A stretch of DNA of 64,000 nt from Alphaproteobacteria bacterium UBA3002 (GTDB lineage: Bacteria; Pseudomonadota; Alphaproteobacteria; Rickettsiales; UBA3002): assembly GCA_002346425.1 (NCBI GenBank), contig DDZS01000019.1, forward strand, positions 6,036 through 70,035, written 5' to 3'. The notes below the pieces were generated by a model. That model was not told the DNA's origin, did not search any database, and saw only the letters and a program-made list of their open reading frames with translations. The translations under genes were made by a program, and so were the position numbers. Positions 47,151 to 58,517 of the stretch are shown piece by piece (positions within the stretch are counted from its first letter, which is position 1; each line of letters opens with the position of its first letter).

Positions 47151-47628
47151 AACCATCGGGCTGAGCATCGCAGTAGTGGCATGCCTGATCGATCAGTTCC
47201 ATAAACATGTCATGCTCTTTTGGGTCGATATGCCAAACCGCCCGCCCATTGAAGTAACCGACTTTTTTAATTTCGTGATGGTATGGAATCCCGGCGTCAG
47301 CTTTGGTCTTTTCCCAGCAAACTCACCAGCGGGAATGTGGTTTTTAATCGCAGTCGCCGCGGGTATTTGCGCCGTTATGCTGGTGTGGTTATGGAAGAAA
47401 CCTGATCGTCTGGTTTTAACGGGTATCGGGCTAGTCATCGGCGGGGCGGTAGGTAATGTGATCGATCGCCTGCGCTTCGGCGCCGTGGCTGATTTTTTCG
47501 ATTTTCATGTCGCGGGCTGGCATTATCCCGCGTTTAATCTGGCGGATAGCTGGATTTTTATCGGCGTCATGCTGTTGTTGTGGGATAGTTTCCGAACGAA
47601 GAAAACTGCTGACAGCGACGCTGGCTAA
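47140..47628 (+). CDS. lspA: Lipoprotein signal peptidase (signal peptidase II)
   Basis: 162 aa with four membrane segments. Catalytic Asp residues lie in NVIDRLRFGAVADFFDF and FNLADSWIF; LIDQFHKHVM and FFNFVMVWNPGVSFG are also typical. AGGAG lies 7 nt before the ATG. It cleaves lipoprotein precursors such as LptE and the DUF3576 and DUF3035 proteins in this window. Longer upstream frames are shadows of ribF. Confidence 0.95.
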   Translation: MRSKTIGLSIAVVACLIDQFHKHVMLFWVDMPNRPPIEVTDFFNFVMVWNPGVSFGLFPANSPAGMWFLIAVAAGICAVMLVWLWKKPDRLVLTGIGLVIGGAVGNVIDRLRFGAVADFFDFHVAGWHYPAFNLADSWIFIGVMLLLWDSFRTKKTADSDAG

Positions 47629-47647
47629 GCTTGCTTTTCACGTGGCC

Positions 47648-48307
47648 ATGACTAAGCTAGCGCGCATGAGAGCGTTTGTTCCGGTTTTGATAGTGATGGT
47701 GCTGACGGCCTGCGGTAGTGGCGGCAATGTACGCCAGACGCTAGGGCTGAACAAATCCGCCCCCGATGAGTTTAAGGTTGTCTCACGCCCACCGCTCAGC
47801 GTCCCGCCGGAATTCTTTTTGGAACCGCCTCGCCCCGGCGAACCGCCACGCGAAACGCAACGGGCGGAAGATCGCGCCGAAAGCCTGTTACTGCAGGACA
47901 GCGACTTGGAGCTGGATTTGAGCGGTGAATTGGGTAGTGAACTAGGTAGTCTGGATGGCTTTGAGATGAGCAGCGTCCCCACCGCGACCGACCCAGTCTT
48001 AACCAGTAGTGTTGGCTCCGTCGGTGAATCGCGTTTTTTGGAACGCATCGGTGCGGATGATGCCGATGATGAAATCCGGCTGAAATTAATTCAAGATCGC
48101 CAGAGCACTTCTGAGGAAGAAGATACGACGCAAAATGCCGTGCAGCGTTGGCTCGGTCTGGATGCCACCGACGACTCCGTAGTAAATCCTCAGGGCGAGG
48201 CAGAGCGCATCCGCGAGAAAATGGATAAAGAAGAGACCATCAGCGGCGAAGACGCCGTCATTGATGATCCGAAAGAACGCAGTGTTATTGATCAGATATT
48301 TAATTAG
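47648..48307 (+). CDS. DUF3035 family lipoprotein
   Basis: About 219 aa. Signal peptide ending in a lipobox LTAC (MRAFVPVLIVMVLTACGSGG), then LGLNKSAPDEFKVVSRPPLSVPPEF, the DUF3035 signature, and an acidic, low-complexity middle (DLELDLSGELGSELGSLDG). Function unknown. The start could be 47648 or the ATG at 47666. lspA, this gene and the M16 peptidases are a usual alphaproteobacterial neighbourhood. Confidence 0.87.
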   Translation: MTKLARMRAFVPVLIVMVLTACGSGGNVRQTLGLNKSAPDEFKVVSRPPLSVPPEFFLEPPRPGEPPRETQRAEDRAESLLLQDSDLELDLSGELGSELGSLDGFEMSSVPTATDPVLTSSVGSVGESRFLERIGADDADDEIRLKLIQDRQSTSEEEDTTQNAVQRWLGLDATDDSVVNPQGEAERIREKMDKEETISGEDAVIDDPKERSVIDQIFN

Positions 48308-49622
48308 TCTGCTACTCGTGCTGGCGCTTCCGGCGCACGCGGCAGACATTCAGATTGAAGAATTCACATTATCGAACGGCATGCCGGTTATTCTGGTGCC
48401 CAACCACCGCGTACCTGCGGTCAATCATACGCTTTGGCTGCCTGTAGGGGCAGCGGATGATCCGCGCGGTGCGTCGGGATTGGCGCATTACCATGAACAT
48501 TTAATGTTTAAAGGCACGCCGAAAAATTCCGAAGGCACATATGAACGCATGGTGGAATCGCTGGGCGGTGAAACCAATGCCTTTACCGGAGCGGATTATA
48601 CCGGATTTTACGTGACCATCGCGACAGAACATCTCGAAAAAATTATGGCGTTGGAAGCGGATCGGTTTCAGCATCTGGCACCAAGCGCCAATGACTATGC
48701 CAAAGAGCGCGAGGTGATTATTGAAGAACGCCGATCGCGCATCGAAAATCAGCCGATGGCGCTGATAAAAGAACAAATCAACGCAGCGCTCTATCAGCAC
48801 CATCCCTACCAAATTCCGATTATCGGTTGGATGCATGAGATGCAAACGCTAAGTGCGGAAGATGCCAAGCAGTTTTACGACACCTATTACCACGCCGGAA
48901 ATATGGTTTTGGTGGTCGCGGGCGATATTAAACGCGATGAGCTGAAGCGACTGGCGGAGAAATATTATGGTACGATTCCTGCCAAACCGGACTACCAGCG
49001 CAACTGGGTGAACGAACCGCCACAACGCGCGGCGCGGCAGGTAGTGTTGCGTCACCCGCAAGTCAAACAGCCGCAATGGCTGCGTTATTATCTTCTGCCA
49101 TCGTACAACACACCGGTGGATGGTCAGGGGACGGAACACGCTTTGCCACTGGCCTTATTCGCCCAATGGTTAGGCGGTGGCTCGACCGGCTTGCTGTATC
49201 AAAAGCTGGTGCAGGAGCAAGGCATAGCGGTAAGCGCCAGTGCGGGCTATTCCGGGCTTTCGGCCGGACCCTCTGAATTGGTGATAAGTGTAACTCCTGC
49301 TGCTGGGGTGAGCATGGAAGCCCTTGAAAAGGCCGTTGATCAAGTCATCGATGAAGCGGTGGCGCAACCTATCCCCGCTGAGGATCTACAGCGGATTAAA
49401 ACCTTATTTAACGCAGAAGCGATTTACGCGCGTGAAGGGCTGCAGTCGCTCGCAAGTTATGTCGGCATGCTAAAAATGCTTGGACTGCCGATGGATTTCA
49501 TTACCGATTGGGAAGGCAAAGTAAATGCCGTCGATGCCGAAGCCATTCAGGCTGCATCCGAATTATTGCGCCGGGAAGCGTCAGTCACAGGCCATTTGCT
49601 GCCAGAGGAGAAATCGCCATGA
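48264..49622 (+). CDS. M16 zinc peptidase, catalytic subunit
   Basis: 452 aa with signal peptide MIRKNAVLLIRYLISLLLVLALPAHA. The inverted zinc motif HxxEH is H75-Y-H-E78-H79, and Glu154/155 supplies the third ligand at the family spacing. The C-terminal M16 domain follows. It should be a periplasmic peptidase of the PqqL/mitochondrial-processing type. It overlaps the DUF3035 gene by 44 nt and the next M16 gene by ATGA. Confidence 0.94.
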   Translation: MIRKNAVLLIRYLISLLLVLALPAHAADIQIEEFTLSNGMPVILVPNHRVPAVNHTLWLPVGAADDPRGASGLAHYHEHLMFKGTPKNSEGTYERMVESLGGETNAFTGADYTGFYVTIATEHLEKIMALEADRFQHLAPSANDYAKEREVIIEERRSRIENQPMALIKEQINAALYQHHPYQIPIIGWMHEMQTLSAEDAKQFYDTYYHAGNMVLVVAGDIKRDELKRLAEKYYGTIPAKPDYQRNWVNEPPQRAARQVVLRHPQVKQPQWLRYYLLPSYNTPVDGQGTEHALPLALFAQWLGGGSTGLLYQKLVQEQGIAVSASAGYSGLSAGPSELVISVTPAAGVSMEALEKAVDQVIDEAVAQPIPAEDLQRIKTLFNAEAIYAREGLQSLASYVGMLKMLGLPMDFITDWEGKVNAVDAEAIQAASELLRREASVTGHLLPEEKSP

Positions 49623-50917
49623 GGTTGCTCGCCTGCCTGTTACTATTATGGGCCGTGCCAGCGCATGCCTTTGTGCCGGTGCAGGTGATTGAAGCGGAGG
49701 GGAAAACCGCATGGCTGGCGGAAGAAACCAGCGTGCCGGCGTTTGAGATTCGCCTGCGCTTTACCAATAGCGGCAGCGCGTTTGACCCGAAAGAGAAACT
49801 TGGTCTCGCCTGGCTTGCGGGTGCAATGTTGGAAGAAGGCACCACCGAACATGACGCGCAAGCTTTTGCGCGCGCGCTGGAAGAGAAAGCGATCAGCCTG
49901 AATGTGTCGGTCGGCGAAGAAGATATCATCGTGCATCTTAAAAGCCTGAGCGCCGAGCGCGAGACGGCCATCGCATTGATGCGCGAATTGCTGAGCAAAC
50001 CGGCGCTGAATACAGAGCGTCTGCGCGAAGTGAAGCAGCGAATGCAAGCGATTCGTCAGCGCCAGCAGGAATCGCCTTATTACCATGCCAGCCAGCTATG
50101 GTGGCGCACGGCATATGGCGATCATCCGTATAGCTGGCCGACGCTTGGCACTGAAGAAAGCGTGGCGAACCTGACCGCAGAAGACTTAAAAGCGTTTTAT
50201 CAGCGCCATGTAACGCAGGCCAATATGACGATCAGTGCAGCGGGCGATATCAGTGCGTCACAGCTGCGTGATTTTTTACAGCAGTTACGCGCTTTGCCAC
50301 TTGCTGATCGCTTTACGGCTACGGATATTCCTGCGCCGCAATGGCAGGCATCTACAGACCATGCCAGCCATGCCATGGACGTCCCGCAAAGTGTTATCCA
50401 GTTTGGCGGACCGGGCATATCCCGTGACGATCCGGACTTTTACGCGGCATTCGTGTTTAATCAAATTGTGGGCGGTAGCAGCCTGACCTCCATTCTCGGT
50501 GAGGAAGTGCGCAAGAAAAAAGGCTATACCTACGGCATCAATACGGACTTACAGCAGCTTGGCGAAACGGCGTATTGGATCGGTCAATATGCCACGCAAG
50601 CGGCAACGGCTGAAGCATCGCTTGACGTCGTGCGACAGACGCTACAACACGTAGCTGCTGGCATAACCGACGCCCAGATGCAGCAAGCAAAGGATTATCT
50701 GACTGGATCATTTCCGTTGCAACTGGATAGTAATGCCGGTCTGATCGCCTATCTCGACAGTATGCAACGTTATGAGTTGGGGCCGGACTATTTGGATAAG
50801 CGTAACGCGTATATCCGCGCTGTCGACATGGCAGCCGTAAACCGGGTGGCGAAACGGTTGCTCTCAGATAAGGGGCTGTTATACGTAGTAGCAGGACAAC
50901 AAGCGAGAGACGAATGA
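49619..50917 (+). CDS. M16 peptidase-like, non-catalytic partner
   Basis: 432 aa with signal peptide MRLLACLLLLWAVPAHA. The M16 fold is clear, but the zinc site is lost: where the first gene has HYHEH this one reads LAWLAGAMLEEGT. The C-terminal half keeps VRKKKGYTYGINT, the substrate-contact region of inactive partners. By analogy with alpha/beta processing peptidases, the two probably form a heterodimer. Starts in ATGA overlap with the active gene. Confidence 0.92.
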   Translation: MRLLACLLLLWAVPAHAFVPVQVIEAEGKTAWLAEETSVPAFEIRLRFTNSGSAFDPKEKLGLAWLAGAMLEEGTTEHDAQAFARALEEKAISLNVSVGEEDIIVHLKSLSAERETAIALMRELLSKPALNTERLREVKQRMQAIRQRQQESPYYHASQLWWRTAYGDHPYSWPTLGTEESVANLTAEDLKAFYQRHVTQANMTISAAGDISASQLRDFLQQLRALPLADRFTATDIPAPQWQASTDHASHAMDVPQSVIQFGGPGISRDDPDFYAAFVFNQIVGGSSLTSILGEEVRKKKGYTYGINTDLQQLGETAYWIGQYATQAATAEASLDVVRQTLQHVAAGITDAQMQQAKDYLTGSFPLQLDSNAGLIAYLDSMQRYELGPDYLDKRNAYIRAVDMAAVNRVAKRLLSDKGLLYVVAGQQARDE

Positions 50918-52161
50918 CATCGACATTATTAAATCTGGATCATACGAGTAATGCAGAGCAAAGCGCGCTGAAAAACATGCGCGACAAAGTGCCTGCGGTA
51001 GCAAAACAATTCGATCAATGGATGGCCGAAAAAGCACTGCCATTGCTGCATCTGCCAGAGCGGCAGGACGATATGGAGCAAGTGCTCAAACGCGCGGCCC
51101 AGATTTGCGAAACTTCCAAACATTTGCTGGTGCTTGGCACGGGTGGCTCCAGTTTGGGTGGACAAACCTTATGCAGCCTGACAGATAGCGGCTTCCCGGT
51201 GACGTTCGTCGACAATGTCGACCCGCATACGATTGCGCGCTATCTGACCAAAGACCATATCGCGCATACGCATCTCTTATTGATCAGTAAATCCGGCGGT
51301 ACGCTGGAAACGCTGGCGCAGGGGCTTGTCTTATTGAAAGCGAAAGCAGAGCATTTCGGCACGAAGGATCTGGCGGCTCATGCCAGCGTTATCACTATGC
51401 CGGGCGACCGTGCATTACGTGAGCTAGCGGCGCATTATAACTTGCCGGTAATTGATCACGACCCCGATGTCGGCGGCCGTTTTTCAGTACTAAGTTCGGT
51501 GGGCTTGCTTCCTGCGGCAGTTGCAGGGCTGGATGTGCAGGCGATTCGCGCTGGCGCGGCGGATGCGATTGCAAAGCTGAAAAAAGACCCGCAAAAAGCG
51601 CTGGATGGCGCCTGCTGGCAAGCCGCGATGATGGACACGCGTACCGTTTCGGTGATGATGCCTTATTGCGACCGGCTGGAATGTTTCAGCGCGTGGTTCA
51701 AACAGCTCTGGGCGGAAAGCTTAGGCAAAGACGGGCTGGGCTCCACCCCGTGTGACGCACTGGGCGCGGTGGACCAACATAGTCAGTTACAGCTCTGGCT
51801 GGATGGGCCGAAGAATAAAATCTTCACCATTTTTACGGTGAAACAGGATGACAGCATCCGCATTCCCGCGGCTCCATTTGATGGCTTTGAATATCTGAAA
51901 GACAAGTCGATGGGTGACGTGCTGGTCGCGCTGCAAGAAGGCACCATCGAAACCCTGAAACGCCATCACCTACCGATGCGAGTGGTGAGCTTGCCGGATG
52001 TGTCAGAGCGTATTATCGGCGAATGGCTGATGCAGATGATGCTCGAGACCATTGCCGTGGCGCAAATGATCGGCGTTGATGCGTTCGATCAGCCTGCCGT
52101 GGAAGAAAGCAAGATTCTGGCGCGCGCCACCTTAAATGGGGAGCAGGCCAGCGCGGCATGA
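50914..52161 (+). CDS. pgi: Glucose-6-phosphate isomerase (short form)
   Basis: 415 aa, shorter than the roughly 550-aa type. SIS motifs [13 protein letters not shown] and [15 protein letters not shown], the [19 protein letters not shown] segment and [16 protein letters not shown] are present. It interconverts glucose-6-phosphate and fructose-6-phosphate, linking to the transaldolase encoded at 19.9 kb. Overlaps both neighbours by ATGA. Confidence 0.93.
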   Translation: MTSTLLNLDHTSNAEQSALKNMRDKVPAVAKQFDQWMAEKALPLLHLPERQDDMEQVLKRAAQICETSKHLLVLGTGGSSLGGQTLCSLTDSGFPVTFVDNVDPHTIARYLTKDHIAHTHLLLISKSGGTLETLAQGLVLLKAKAEHFGTKDLAAHASVITMPGDRALRELAAHYNLPVIDHDPDVGGRFSVLSSVGLLPAAVAGLDVQAIRAGAADAIAKLKKDPQKALDGACWQAAMMDTRTVSVMMPYCDRLECFSAWFKQLWAESLGKDGLGSTPCDALGAVDQHSQLQLWLDGPKNKIFTIFTVKQDDSIRIPAAPFDGFEYLKDKSMGDVLVALQEGTIETLKRHHLPMRVVSLPDVSERIIGEWLMQMMLETIAVAQMIGVDAFDQPAVEESKILARATLNGEQASAA

Positions 52162-53969
52162 AGATCCGCATTCTCCCCAGTAATCTGGTCAACCAGATCG
52201 CGGCGGGCGAGGTAATCGAGCGCCCGGCCTCGGTGGTGAAAGAATTGGTGGAAAACGCGATCGACGCAGGTGCCACCCATATCGATATCACGCTGCAACA
52301 GGCGGGTAAAAGCATTATCAAAGTGACGGATAATGGCTGTGGCATGGATGCGGACACCTTGCAATTGGCGATTCAACGTCATGCGACGTCTAAGCTGCCG
52401 GATGAGGATTTGCTGAATATTCACCATCTCGGTTTTCGTGGCGAGGCGTTGCCTTCCATCGGCTCGGTCAGCCGCGTGGCGATCAGTAGCCGCACCGCCG
52501 GTGATGACAGTGGCTGGCAGATTCGCGTCGAAGGCGGCGCGGTATCGGAACTACACCCCGCTGCCGTAGCCAAGGGCACGAGTATCGAAGTGCGCGACCT
52601 GTTTTATGCCACGCCAGCGCGGCTGAAATTTCTTAAAACCGATCGCAGCGAAACGGGCGCGGTGAAGGACATGGTGCAACGTATCGCAATGGCCAATCCG
52701 ACCGTCGGGTTTACTCTGCAACATGACGGCAAATCCCTGTTGCGTCATAGTGCAAGTCAGCAAGAATTGTGGGATGCCGCAGAACAGCGTATGCGCTCAG
52801 TGCTCGGTGAGGCATTCGTCACCAATGCGCTGCGTATCGAACAGCAGCGCGAAGATTTAATCCTGCGAGGGTTTGCAGGGGTTCCGACCTACAACCGCGG
52901 GACGGGCAGCGAGCAATATCTTTTTGTGAATGGCCGCCCGGTCAAAGATCGCTTGTTGCTGGGCGTCGTGCGTGCGGCCTATCAGGATTTTCTGGCGCGC
53001 GATCGCCATCCGGTGGTGGTGCTGTTCTTAGAAGTGCCGCCCGAACAGGTGGATGTAAATGTGCATCCGGCCAAAGCGGAGGTGCGTTTTCGGGATACCG
53101 GCATGGTGCGGGGCTTATTGCTTGGCGCCCTGAGGCATACGCTGGCAGAGGCGGGGTTCCGCGCCTCGACCACCGTAGCGCAGCAAGCCTTGGGCGCAAT
53201 GCGGCCCACCAGCTTCCCGCAGTATCAGGGAGGACATAACTCGCCCACCTCATTGACCTATGCTTATGAACCGGCGAGTGCCGCCTATGCCTCGGCCCCG
53301 CAAGCCAGTTTTGCTTTGCCTGATGCCGCCCCCGTCGCCCAGATGGCGCAGGAACAATTGCCGCAAAAGGTCGAAGAACTCGCCGCCTATCCCTTAGGCG
53401 CGGCCCGCGCGCAATTGCACGAAACCTACATTATCGCCCAGACCAAAGAAGGACTGGTAATGGTCGATCAACATGCGGCGCATGAGCGGCTGGTTTATGA
53501 AAAAATGAAAGCGCAAATGGCAGCTAGCGGTATGAAACGACAAGCACTGCTTTTGCCTGAGGTCATTGAGCTTGGGGAAGATACGTGTGAGGCGCTGCTA
53601 AAACATGCGGCGGCGCTGGAACAATGCGGGTTGGTGATTGAAGCCTTCGGCGAAGGTGCCATCGTGGTACGTGAGATTCCTTCTGTGCTCGGCGACATTA
53701 ACGTGACGGCACTGGTTCAGGATTTAGCAGATAATCTTGAGGAATGGGGCGAGACCTTAGCGCTGAACGAGAAGATTGAGCATGTCTGCGGTACGCTCGC
53801 CTGTCATAATAGCGTGCGGGCGGGACGGCGGTTACATGTCGATGAAATGAACGCGTTATTGCGCCAGATGGAAGCCACGCCGTATTCCGGCCAGTGCAAT
53901 CATGGTCGTCCGACCTATGTCGAGCTGAAACTAGCGGATATTGAAAGGCTATTCGGCCGCAGAGAATAG
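52158..53969 (+). CDS. mutL: DNA mismatch repair protein MutL
   Basis: 603 aa. The GHKL ATPase domain has [32 protein letters not shown] and HRGEAL-like [10 protein letters not shown]. After a Pro/Ala-rich linker, the C-terminal domain carries [15 protein letters not shown], the DQHA(x)2E(x)4E endonuclease motif, plus [10 protein letters not shown] and [10 protein letters not shown] zinc motifs. So it is a nicking MutL, as expected without MutH. Coupled to pgi (ATGA). Confidence 0.97.
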   Translation: MKIRILPSNLVNQIAAGEVIERPASVVKELVENAIDAGATHIDITLQQAGKSIIKVTDNGCGMDADTLQLAIQRHATSKLPDEDLLNIHHLGFRGEALPSIGSVSRVAISSRTAGDDSGWQIRVEGGAVSELHPAAVAKGTSIEVRDLFYATPARLKFLKTDRSETGAVKDMVQRIAMANPTVGFTLQHDGKSLLRHSASQQELWDAAEQRMRSVLGEAFVTNALRIEQQREDLILRGFAGVPTYNRGTGSEQYLFVNGRPVKDRLLLGVVRAAYQDFLARDRHPVVVLFLEVPPEQVDVNVHPAKAEVRFRDTGMVRGLLLGALRHTLAEAGFRASTTVAQQALGAMRPTSFPQYQGGHNSPTSLTYAYEPASAAYASAPQASFALPDAAPVAQMAQEQLPQKVEELAAYPLGAARAQLHETYIIAQTKEGLVMVDQHAAHERLVYEKMKAQMAASGMKRQALLLPEVIELGEDTCEALLKHAAALEQCGLVIEAFGEGAIVVREIPSVLGDINVTALVQDLADNLEEWGETLALNEKIEHVCGTLACHNSVRAGRRLHVDEMNALLRQMEATPYSGQCNHGRPTYVELKLADIERLFGRRE

Positions 53970-54017
53970 GGCATTTCAACACATGACAAAGAGAATCGCG
54001 CCCTCTATAGTGCCGCC

Positions 54018-55010
54018 ATGCAAATCACCTATATTCTGCTGATTGCGATTTCAACGCTTGTCATGGTGTCTGTGATGGTGCCACTGGCGCTGTTTATCAT
54101 GCAACGCCTGGCCAAATTCGCGGAGAAGAACGAACGCAGCAATCATGAAGTACCAGTGCCAACCGGAATTGGCATCGCGTTTATTATTGTCGCCGCGGGA
54201 TTTATGGTCATCGCGCATGCTCCGACGCCGATTATTGCCGGTATGCTGGTACTTGGCGCGGTGGGTTTTATGGACGACTGGCGCGGCTTAGGGGTTGGCT
54301 TGCGACTCGCGGCACAGGCAATCGCGGTGGCCTACGGAATGACCGTAGTAGGTGTGGATGTATTTCAGGGGCTGTTGCCCGATTGGGCGGGGCTTACGCT
54401 TGTTGCACTGTTATGGGTATGGATGATTAATCTCACCAACTTTATGGATGGTATTGATGAGCTAACCACCCTGCATGTGGGGACCTTATGTCTGGGCATG
54501 ATTGCGGTGACATTGCTTAATCCTGCAGCGGCGCCAGCGATTGCCATCGACGCGCTGATTATCCTCATCTGCCTGATTGCCTTTTTCCCCTACAACAAAC
54601 ACCCCGCCTGTTGTTTCATGGGCGATGCGGGGAGTTTGCCTTTGGGCTTTGTCTCGGCCTATCTATTATTTCATATGGCCGAAGAAGGCGCATGGGCCGC
54701 AGCGTTAATTTTACCGGCTTACTACCTGACCGATGCGACGCTGACACTGATCGCGCGGTTATTGCAGGGTGAAAAAATCTGGCAGGCGCATTCAAAACAT
54801 TTCTACCAGCGCGCAGTGCGAGGCGGGTGGAGCCATAGCGAAGTCGCGCGGTGGGTGGCCTGTACCAACATGCTGCTGATTGGGCTGGCCATCGCTACGC
54901 TTTATGTGCCGACAGCGCCAATCATTCTGGTGATTGCGGCCTATGTCGTCGCTTTCCTGCTCTGCGCCATGTTCACCCGGCGGAAAACCGTACAAGCCTA
55001 TGCGGCGTAG
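54018..55010 (+). CDS. Undecaprenyl-phosphate sugar-1-phosphate transferase (WecA/WbpL type)
   Basis: 330 aa with about ten membrane segments. Catalytic Asp motifs GAVGFMDDWRG, NLTNFMDGIDEL and FMGDAGSLPLGF, and the loop HSKHFYQRAV, match the glycosyltransferase 4 family. It starts O-antigen or other polysaccharide synthesis by loading a sugar phosphate on the lipid carrier. It overlaps the following dehydratase gene by 11 nt, the expected partner. Confidence 0.92.
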   Translation: MQITYILLIAISTLVMVSVMVPLALFIMQRLAKFAEKNERSNHEVPVPTGIGIAFIIVAAGFMVIAHAPTPIIAGMLVLGAVGFMDDWRGLGVGLRLAAQAIAVAYGMTVVGVDVFQGLLPDWAGLTLVALLWVWMINLTNFMDGIDELTTLHVGTLCLGMIAVTLLNPAAAPAIAIDALIILICLIAFFPYNKHPACCFMGDAGSLPLGFVSAYLLFHMAEEGAWAAALILPAYYLTDATLTLIARLLQGEKIWQAHSKHFYQRAVRGGWSHSEVARWVACTNMLLIGLAIATLYVPTAPIILVIAAYVVAFLLCAMFTRRKTVQAYAA

Positions 55011-56853
55011 CAGCCTGCGTAATTTTTTAGCGGGAAGCGTCGATGCAGCGCTGTCGGCTGCCTGCTTTACCATCGCGCTCTATCTACGCTGGTCGGAAGA
55101 GGCTTTTGTAAACGCACAATCCTATCTGGTCGAAGGCATCGTGCTTTCCGCGGCGAGCATGGTGCTATTCGTCTGCTGGTCACGCCTTTATCGCCGCTAT
55201 TGGCGCTACGTGTCGTTGCATGATCTGACGACAATCGTCAAAGTCTGCGGTGCATCGCAGGTGGTGTGTTACGGCTTACTTTTCATGCTTAACCGGCTGG
55301 AGGAGCTGCCGCGTAGCGTACCAGTCATGCATGGGCTGCTATTAGTGGCGGCGATGACCGGGCCGCGCCTGATGTCGCGTCTCTGGCATGAGAAAAAACT
55401 CCGTTTGCCCGCCGGAAGGCAAGTTCCTGTTGTTTTGGTAGGTGCCACTACACAGGCTGAAGCCTTTATCCGCGAATCGATTCGCCAGCCGTCTTTCCCC
55501 TACCGCGTGGTGGCGGTGATCGCGCTGGATGAACAAGGGCAGGGGCGGACCATGCATGACGTCAATATTTACGGTGGCTTGCATGAAATTCCGGCAGTTT
55601 TGCGTAAATTAAAGCGCAAACAACAAGCCGCGCAACGTCTGATCATTGCTGACCCGCATATGAGCGGTGAAGCCGTAGGGCAATTGCTGAAACTTGCCGA
55701 AAGCGAAGCGATTCTACTCTCGCGCATGCCCCGTATCAGCGATTTGTCGCAAAGTGAAGAAGTGGCCAAAGTGCGTCCCGTGGCCGTAGAAGATTTGCTG
55801 GGTCGCAGTCAGGTGAAACCCGACCAAGCGGCAATGGAACAGGTCATTCAGGGCAAGAAAATTCTCATTACCGGCGCGGGCGGATCGATCGGTAGCGAAC
55901 TCGTGCGCCAGATTGCCGCGTGGCAACCGAAACATATTCTGCTGCTCGAACAAAGCGAGTTGGCGCTATATGAAATCGACCGCGAATTGGCCGCCACGCA
56001 TCCCGAGCTGACGCGGCGGGCGATTCTGGGCAATATTCGCAATAAAGAGCAGATTTTATCACTGTTTAAGCGCCATAAACCCGAAGTCGTTTTCCACGCA
56101 GCGGCATTAAAGCATGTCCCGCTTTGCGAGATGAATCAGGCCGAAGCGGTGCGCACCAATATTCACGGTACCCGCAATGTAGCAGATGCCTGTGTCGAAG
56201 CGGAAGTGCCGCTGATGGTGCAGGTGTCGACCGATAAAGCGGTCAATCCGACCAATATCATGGGTGCGTGCAAACGGCTGGCGGAAGCCTATTGTCAGGC
56301 GCTGGGCCAAAGCCAAAAAGTAACGCGTTTCGTCACGGTGCGTTTTGGCAATGTACTCGGCTCTACCGGATCGGTAGTGCCACTGTTTCAAAAGCAATTG
56401 GAAGCGGGCGGACCGCTCACGGTAACGCATGCTGACATGACGCGTTACTTCATGACCATTCCGGAAGCGGTGCAGCTGATTCTGCAAGCCGCGGCTTTGC
56501 CGTGTGACCAGGCAGCGCCAATTTTTGTCTTAAATATGGGAACCCCAGTGCGTATCGAAGATTTGGCGATTCAGATGATCCGCCTTGCTGGATTACGTCC
56601 GCATGACGATATCGCGATTACCTATACCGGGCTGCGTCCGGGTGAGAAATTGCATGAGGAACTTTTTTACGATAGCGAAAAAGTCGAACCGACCAGCCAT
56701 AGCGATATTATGCTGGCCGCCGCGCGTGAGGCGGCGGTTAAGCTGATCGCCAAGCAAATCGACGATCTACATAAAGCGGCGAGCAAAGCCGAGCCCGACC
56801 AATTGAAACGTTTGTTGCACACCGCCGTACCCGAATATAAGGAGGCCACATGA
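55000..56853 (+). CDS. Membrane NDP-sugar 4,6-dehydratase (WbpM/FlaA1-CapD family)
   Basis: 617 aa. Four N-terminal membrane segments and a CoA-binding-like region precede the extended SDR domain: NAD motif [14 protein letters not shown] and [20 protein letters not shown], where Met replaces the usual catalytic Tyr (SMK triad), typical of this subfamily. It likely makes 4-keto-6-deoxy UDP-HexNAc for polysaccharide synthesis. The upstream open frame from 54934 lies in the previous gene. Its stop overlaps purH (ATGA). Confidence 0.92.
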   Translation: MRRSSLRNFLAGSVDAALSAACFTIALYLRWSEEAFVNAQSYLVEGIVLSAASMVLFVCWSRLYRRYWRYVSLHDLTTIVKVCGASQVVCYGLLFMLNRLEELPRSVPVMHGLLLVAAMTGPRLMSRLWHEKKLRLPAGRQVPVVLVGATTQAEAFIRESIRQPSFPYRVVAVIALDEQGQGRTMHDVNIYGGLHEIPAVLRKLKRKQQAAQRLIIADPHMSGEAVGQLLKLAESEAILLSRMPRISDLSQSEEVAKVRPVAVEDLLGRSQVKPDQAAMEQVIQGKKILITGAGGSIGSELVRQIAAWQPKHILLLEQSELALYEIDRELAATHPELTRRAILGNIRNKEQILSLFKRHKPEVVFHAAALKHVPLCEMNQAEAVRTNIHGTRNVADACVEAEVPLMVQVSTDKAVNPTNIMGACKRLAEAYCQALGQSQKVTRFVTVRFGNVLGSTGSVVPLFQKQLEAGGPLTVTHADMTRYFMTIPEAVQLILQAAALPCDQAAPIFVLNMGTPVRIEDLAIQMIRLAGLRPHDDIAITYTGLRPGEKLHEELFYDSEKVEPTSHSDIMLAAAREAAVKLIAKQIDDLHKAASKAEPDQLKRLLHTAVPEYKEAT

Positions 56854-58379
56854 CCCAACGCGCATTACTATCCGTATCCGACAAAACCGGTCTGACCGAT
56901 TTTGCGAAAGCCCTAACCGATGCCGGATGGGAGCTGCTATCGACCGGCGGCACCGCGAAACATTTGAAAGACGCTGGCTTCGCCGTCACGTCTGTCAGCG
57001 ATGTGACGGGATTCCCGGAAATCATGGGGGGGCGTGTAAAGACATTACACCCCAAAATTCATGGCGGCATTCTGGCCGATCGCGATCAGGCGGAGCATTC
57101 GCAGGCGATGCAGGAACATGGGATTGCGGGGATCGATATGGTAGTGATTACGCTCTATCCTTTCGAGCAGACCGTAGCGGGCGACGCCTCGATAACGGAT
57201 GCGATTGAAAATATCGACATTGGCGGGCCGGCGATGATTCGTGCGGCGGCCAAAAACCATGCGCATGTCACTATCATTACCGACCCTGCGGATTACGCAC
57301 GGGTGGCAGCGACGCTTACAGATCAGGGGCCGGATCAAGCTCTGCGGCGGGAATTGGCGGGGAAAGCCTTTGCCCGCACCGCTGCCTATGACACGGCAAT
57401 CAGCCGCTGGTTTGCGCAGGAATTTAGCGTAGACGGCCTGCCCGATCATTTTATCGGCGGTCGCAAGGGCGCGCCGTTACGGTATGGTGAAAACCCGCAT
57501 CAACAGGCTGCAACCTATCTGCTGCCGAGCGACCAACCCTCCGTGCTGCATGCCAAGCAACTGCAAGGCAAGGAATTGAGCTATAATAACCTCGCCGATG
57601 CCGATGCAGCCGTCCGTCTGGTCAGTGAATTTGAAGAACCGGCCGTGGCAATCATTAAACACGCCAACCCCTGCGGCGTGGCGCTTGGTAAAGATTGTGT
57701 CGATGCCTATCGGAAAGCACTGGCTTGCGATGCGACGAGTGCGTTTGGCGGTATTCTGGCAATCAATCGCGAGTTGGATGAATTGCTGGTTGAGGCAATT
57801 GGTAAGCTGTTTCTGGAAGTGATTATTTGCCCGCGCATTACCAATGGTGCGGCAGCAGTCTTGGAAAAGAAAAAGAATCTACGCGTGTTGGTTACCGGCG
57901 GGATGCTGGAACATTCGAATGAGCTGGTCATCAAAGCGGTTGCTGGCGGATATCTGGTGCAAGAGCGTGATACCGCACTGCTACAGGACCTGAATGTCGC
58001 AACCAAAACCCATCCAGATGCGCGTCAGTTACGGGATCTGCAGTTTGCCTTCACGGTCGCCAAGCATGTGGCATCGAATGCGATTGTCATGGCCAAAGAA
58101 GGCGCCACCGTCGGCATCGGCGCCGGGCAAATGAGTCGGGTTGATTCGGTCCGTCTGGCGTGCTGGAAAGCGGAGAATGCTGGCCTATCCACCCAAGGCG
58201 CGGTCTTGGCGTCGGATGCGTTTTTCCCGTTTGACGACAACGTGCATCACGCCGCGGAAGCGGGAATAGCCGCGCTTATTCAGCCGGGCGGTTCTGTGCG
58301 GGATGACGAAGTGATTGCCGCCGCGGATCAGCACGGGATGGCGATGGTGATGACTGGTATCCGCCACTTCCGGCATTAG
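56850..58379 (+). CDS. purH: Bifunctional AICAR formyltransferase / IMP cyclohydrolase
   Basis: 509 aa. The N-terminal MGS-like IMP cyclohydrolase ([46 protein letters not shown]) is followed by the formyltransferase domain with [10 protein letters not shown] and [11 protein letters not shown]. It does the last two steps of purine synthesis. Why it is coupled to a polysaccharide gene is unclear. Confidence 0.97.
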   Translation: MTQRALLSVSDKTGLTDFAKALTDAGWELLSTGGTAKHLKDAGFAVTSVSDVTGFPEIMGGRVKTLHPKIHGGILADRDQAEHSQAMQEHGIAGIDMVVITLYPFEQTVAGDASITDAIENIDIGGPAMIRAAAKNHAHVTIITDPADYARVAATLTDQGPDQALRRELAGKAFARTAAYDTAISRWFAQEFSVDGLPDHFIGGRKGAPLRYGENPHQQAATYLLPSDQPSVLHAKQLQGKELSYNNLADADAAVRLVSEFEEPAVAIIKHANPCGVALGKDCVDAYRKALACDATSAFGGILAINRELDELLVEAIGKLFLEVIICPRITNGAAAVLEKKKNLRVLVTGGMLEHSNELVIKAVAGGYLVQERDTALLQDLNVATKTHPDARQLRDLQFAFTVAKHVASNAIVMAKEGATVGIGAGQMSRVDSVRLACWKAENAGLSTQGAVLASDAFFPFDDNVHHAAEAGIAALIQPGGSVRDDEVIAAADQHGMAMVMTGIRHFRH

Positions 58380-58416
58380 AAATTATTTCCGGCGCGGCGC
58401 GTCGGAATGTTGCTCC

Positions 58417-58488
58417 CCTATTTTGCTTCCTGCAAAATAGGTGGAACCTAAGCTATCGCAGCTCATGGCTGTGGTCGGCCTGCTGGCC
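58417..58488. repeat. Three hairpins between purH and motB
   Basis: CCTATTTTGC-TTCCT-GCAAAATAGG (58417-58441, 10-bp perfect stem), CAGC-TCATG-GCTG (58459-58471) and GGCC-TGCT-GGCC (58477-58488), the last followed by TCTTTT. They lie between convergent genes and may stop transcription from both sides. Read on -, the first has TTTTGC-AGGAA-GCAAAA, similar in style to the third hairpin of repeats A and B. Confidence 0.55.
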
Positions 58489-58517
58489 TCTTTTCATTAC
58501 GAAGAAGCGCAAAAAAT

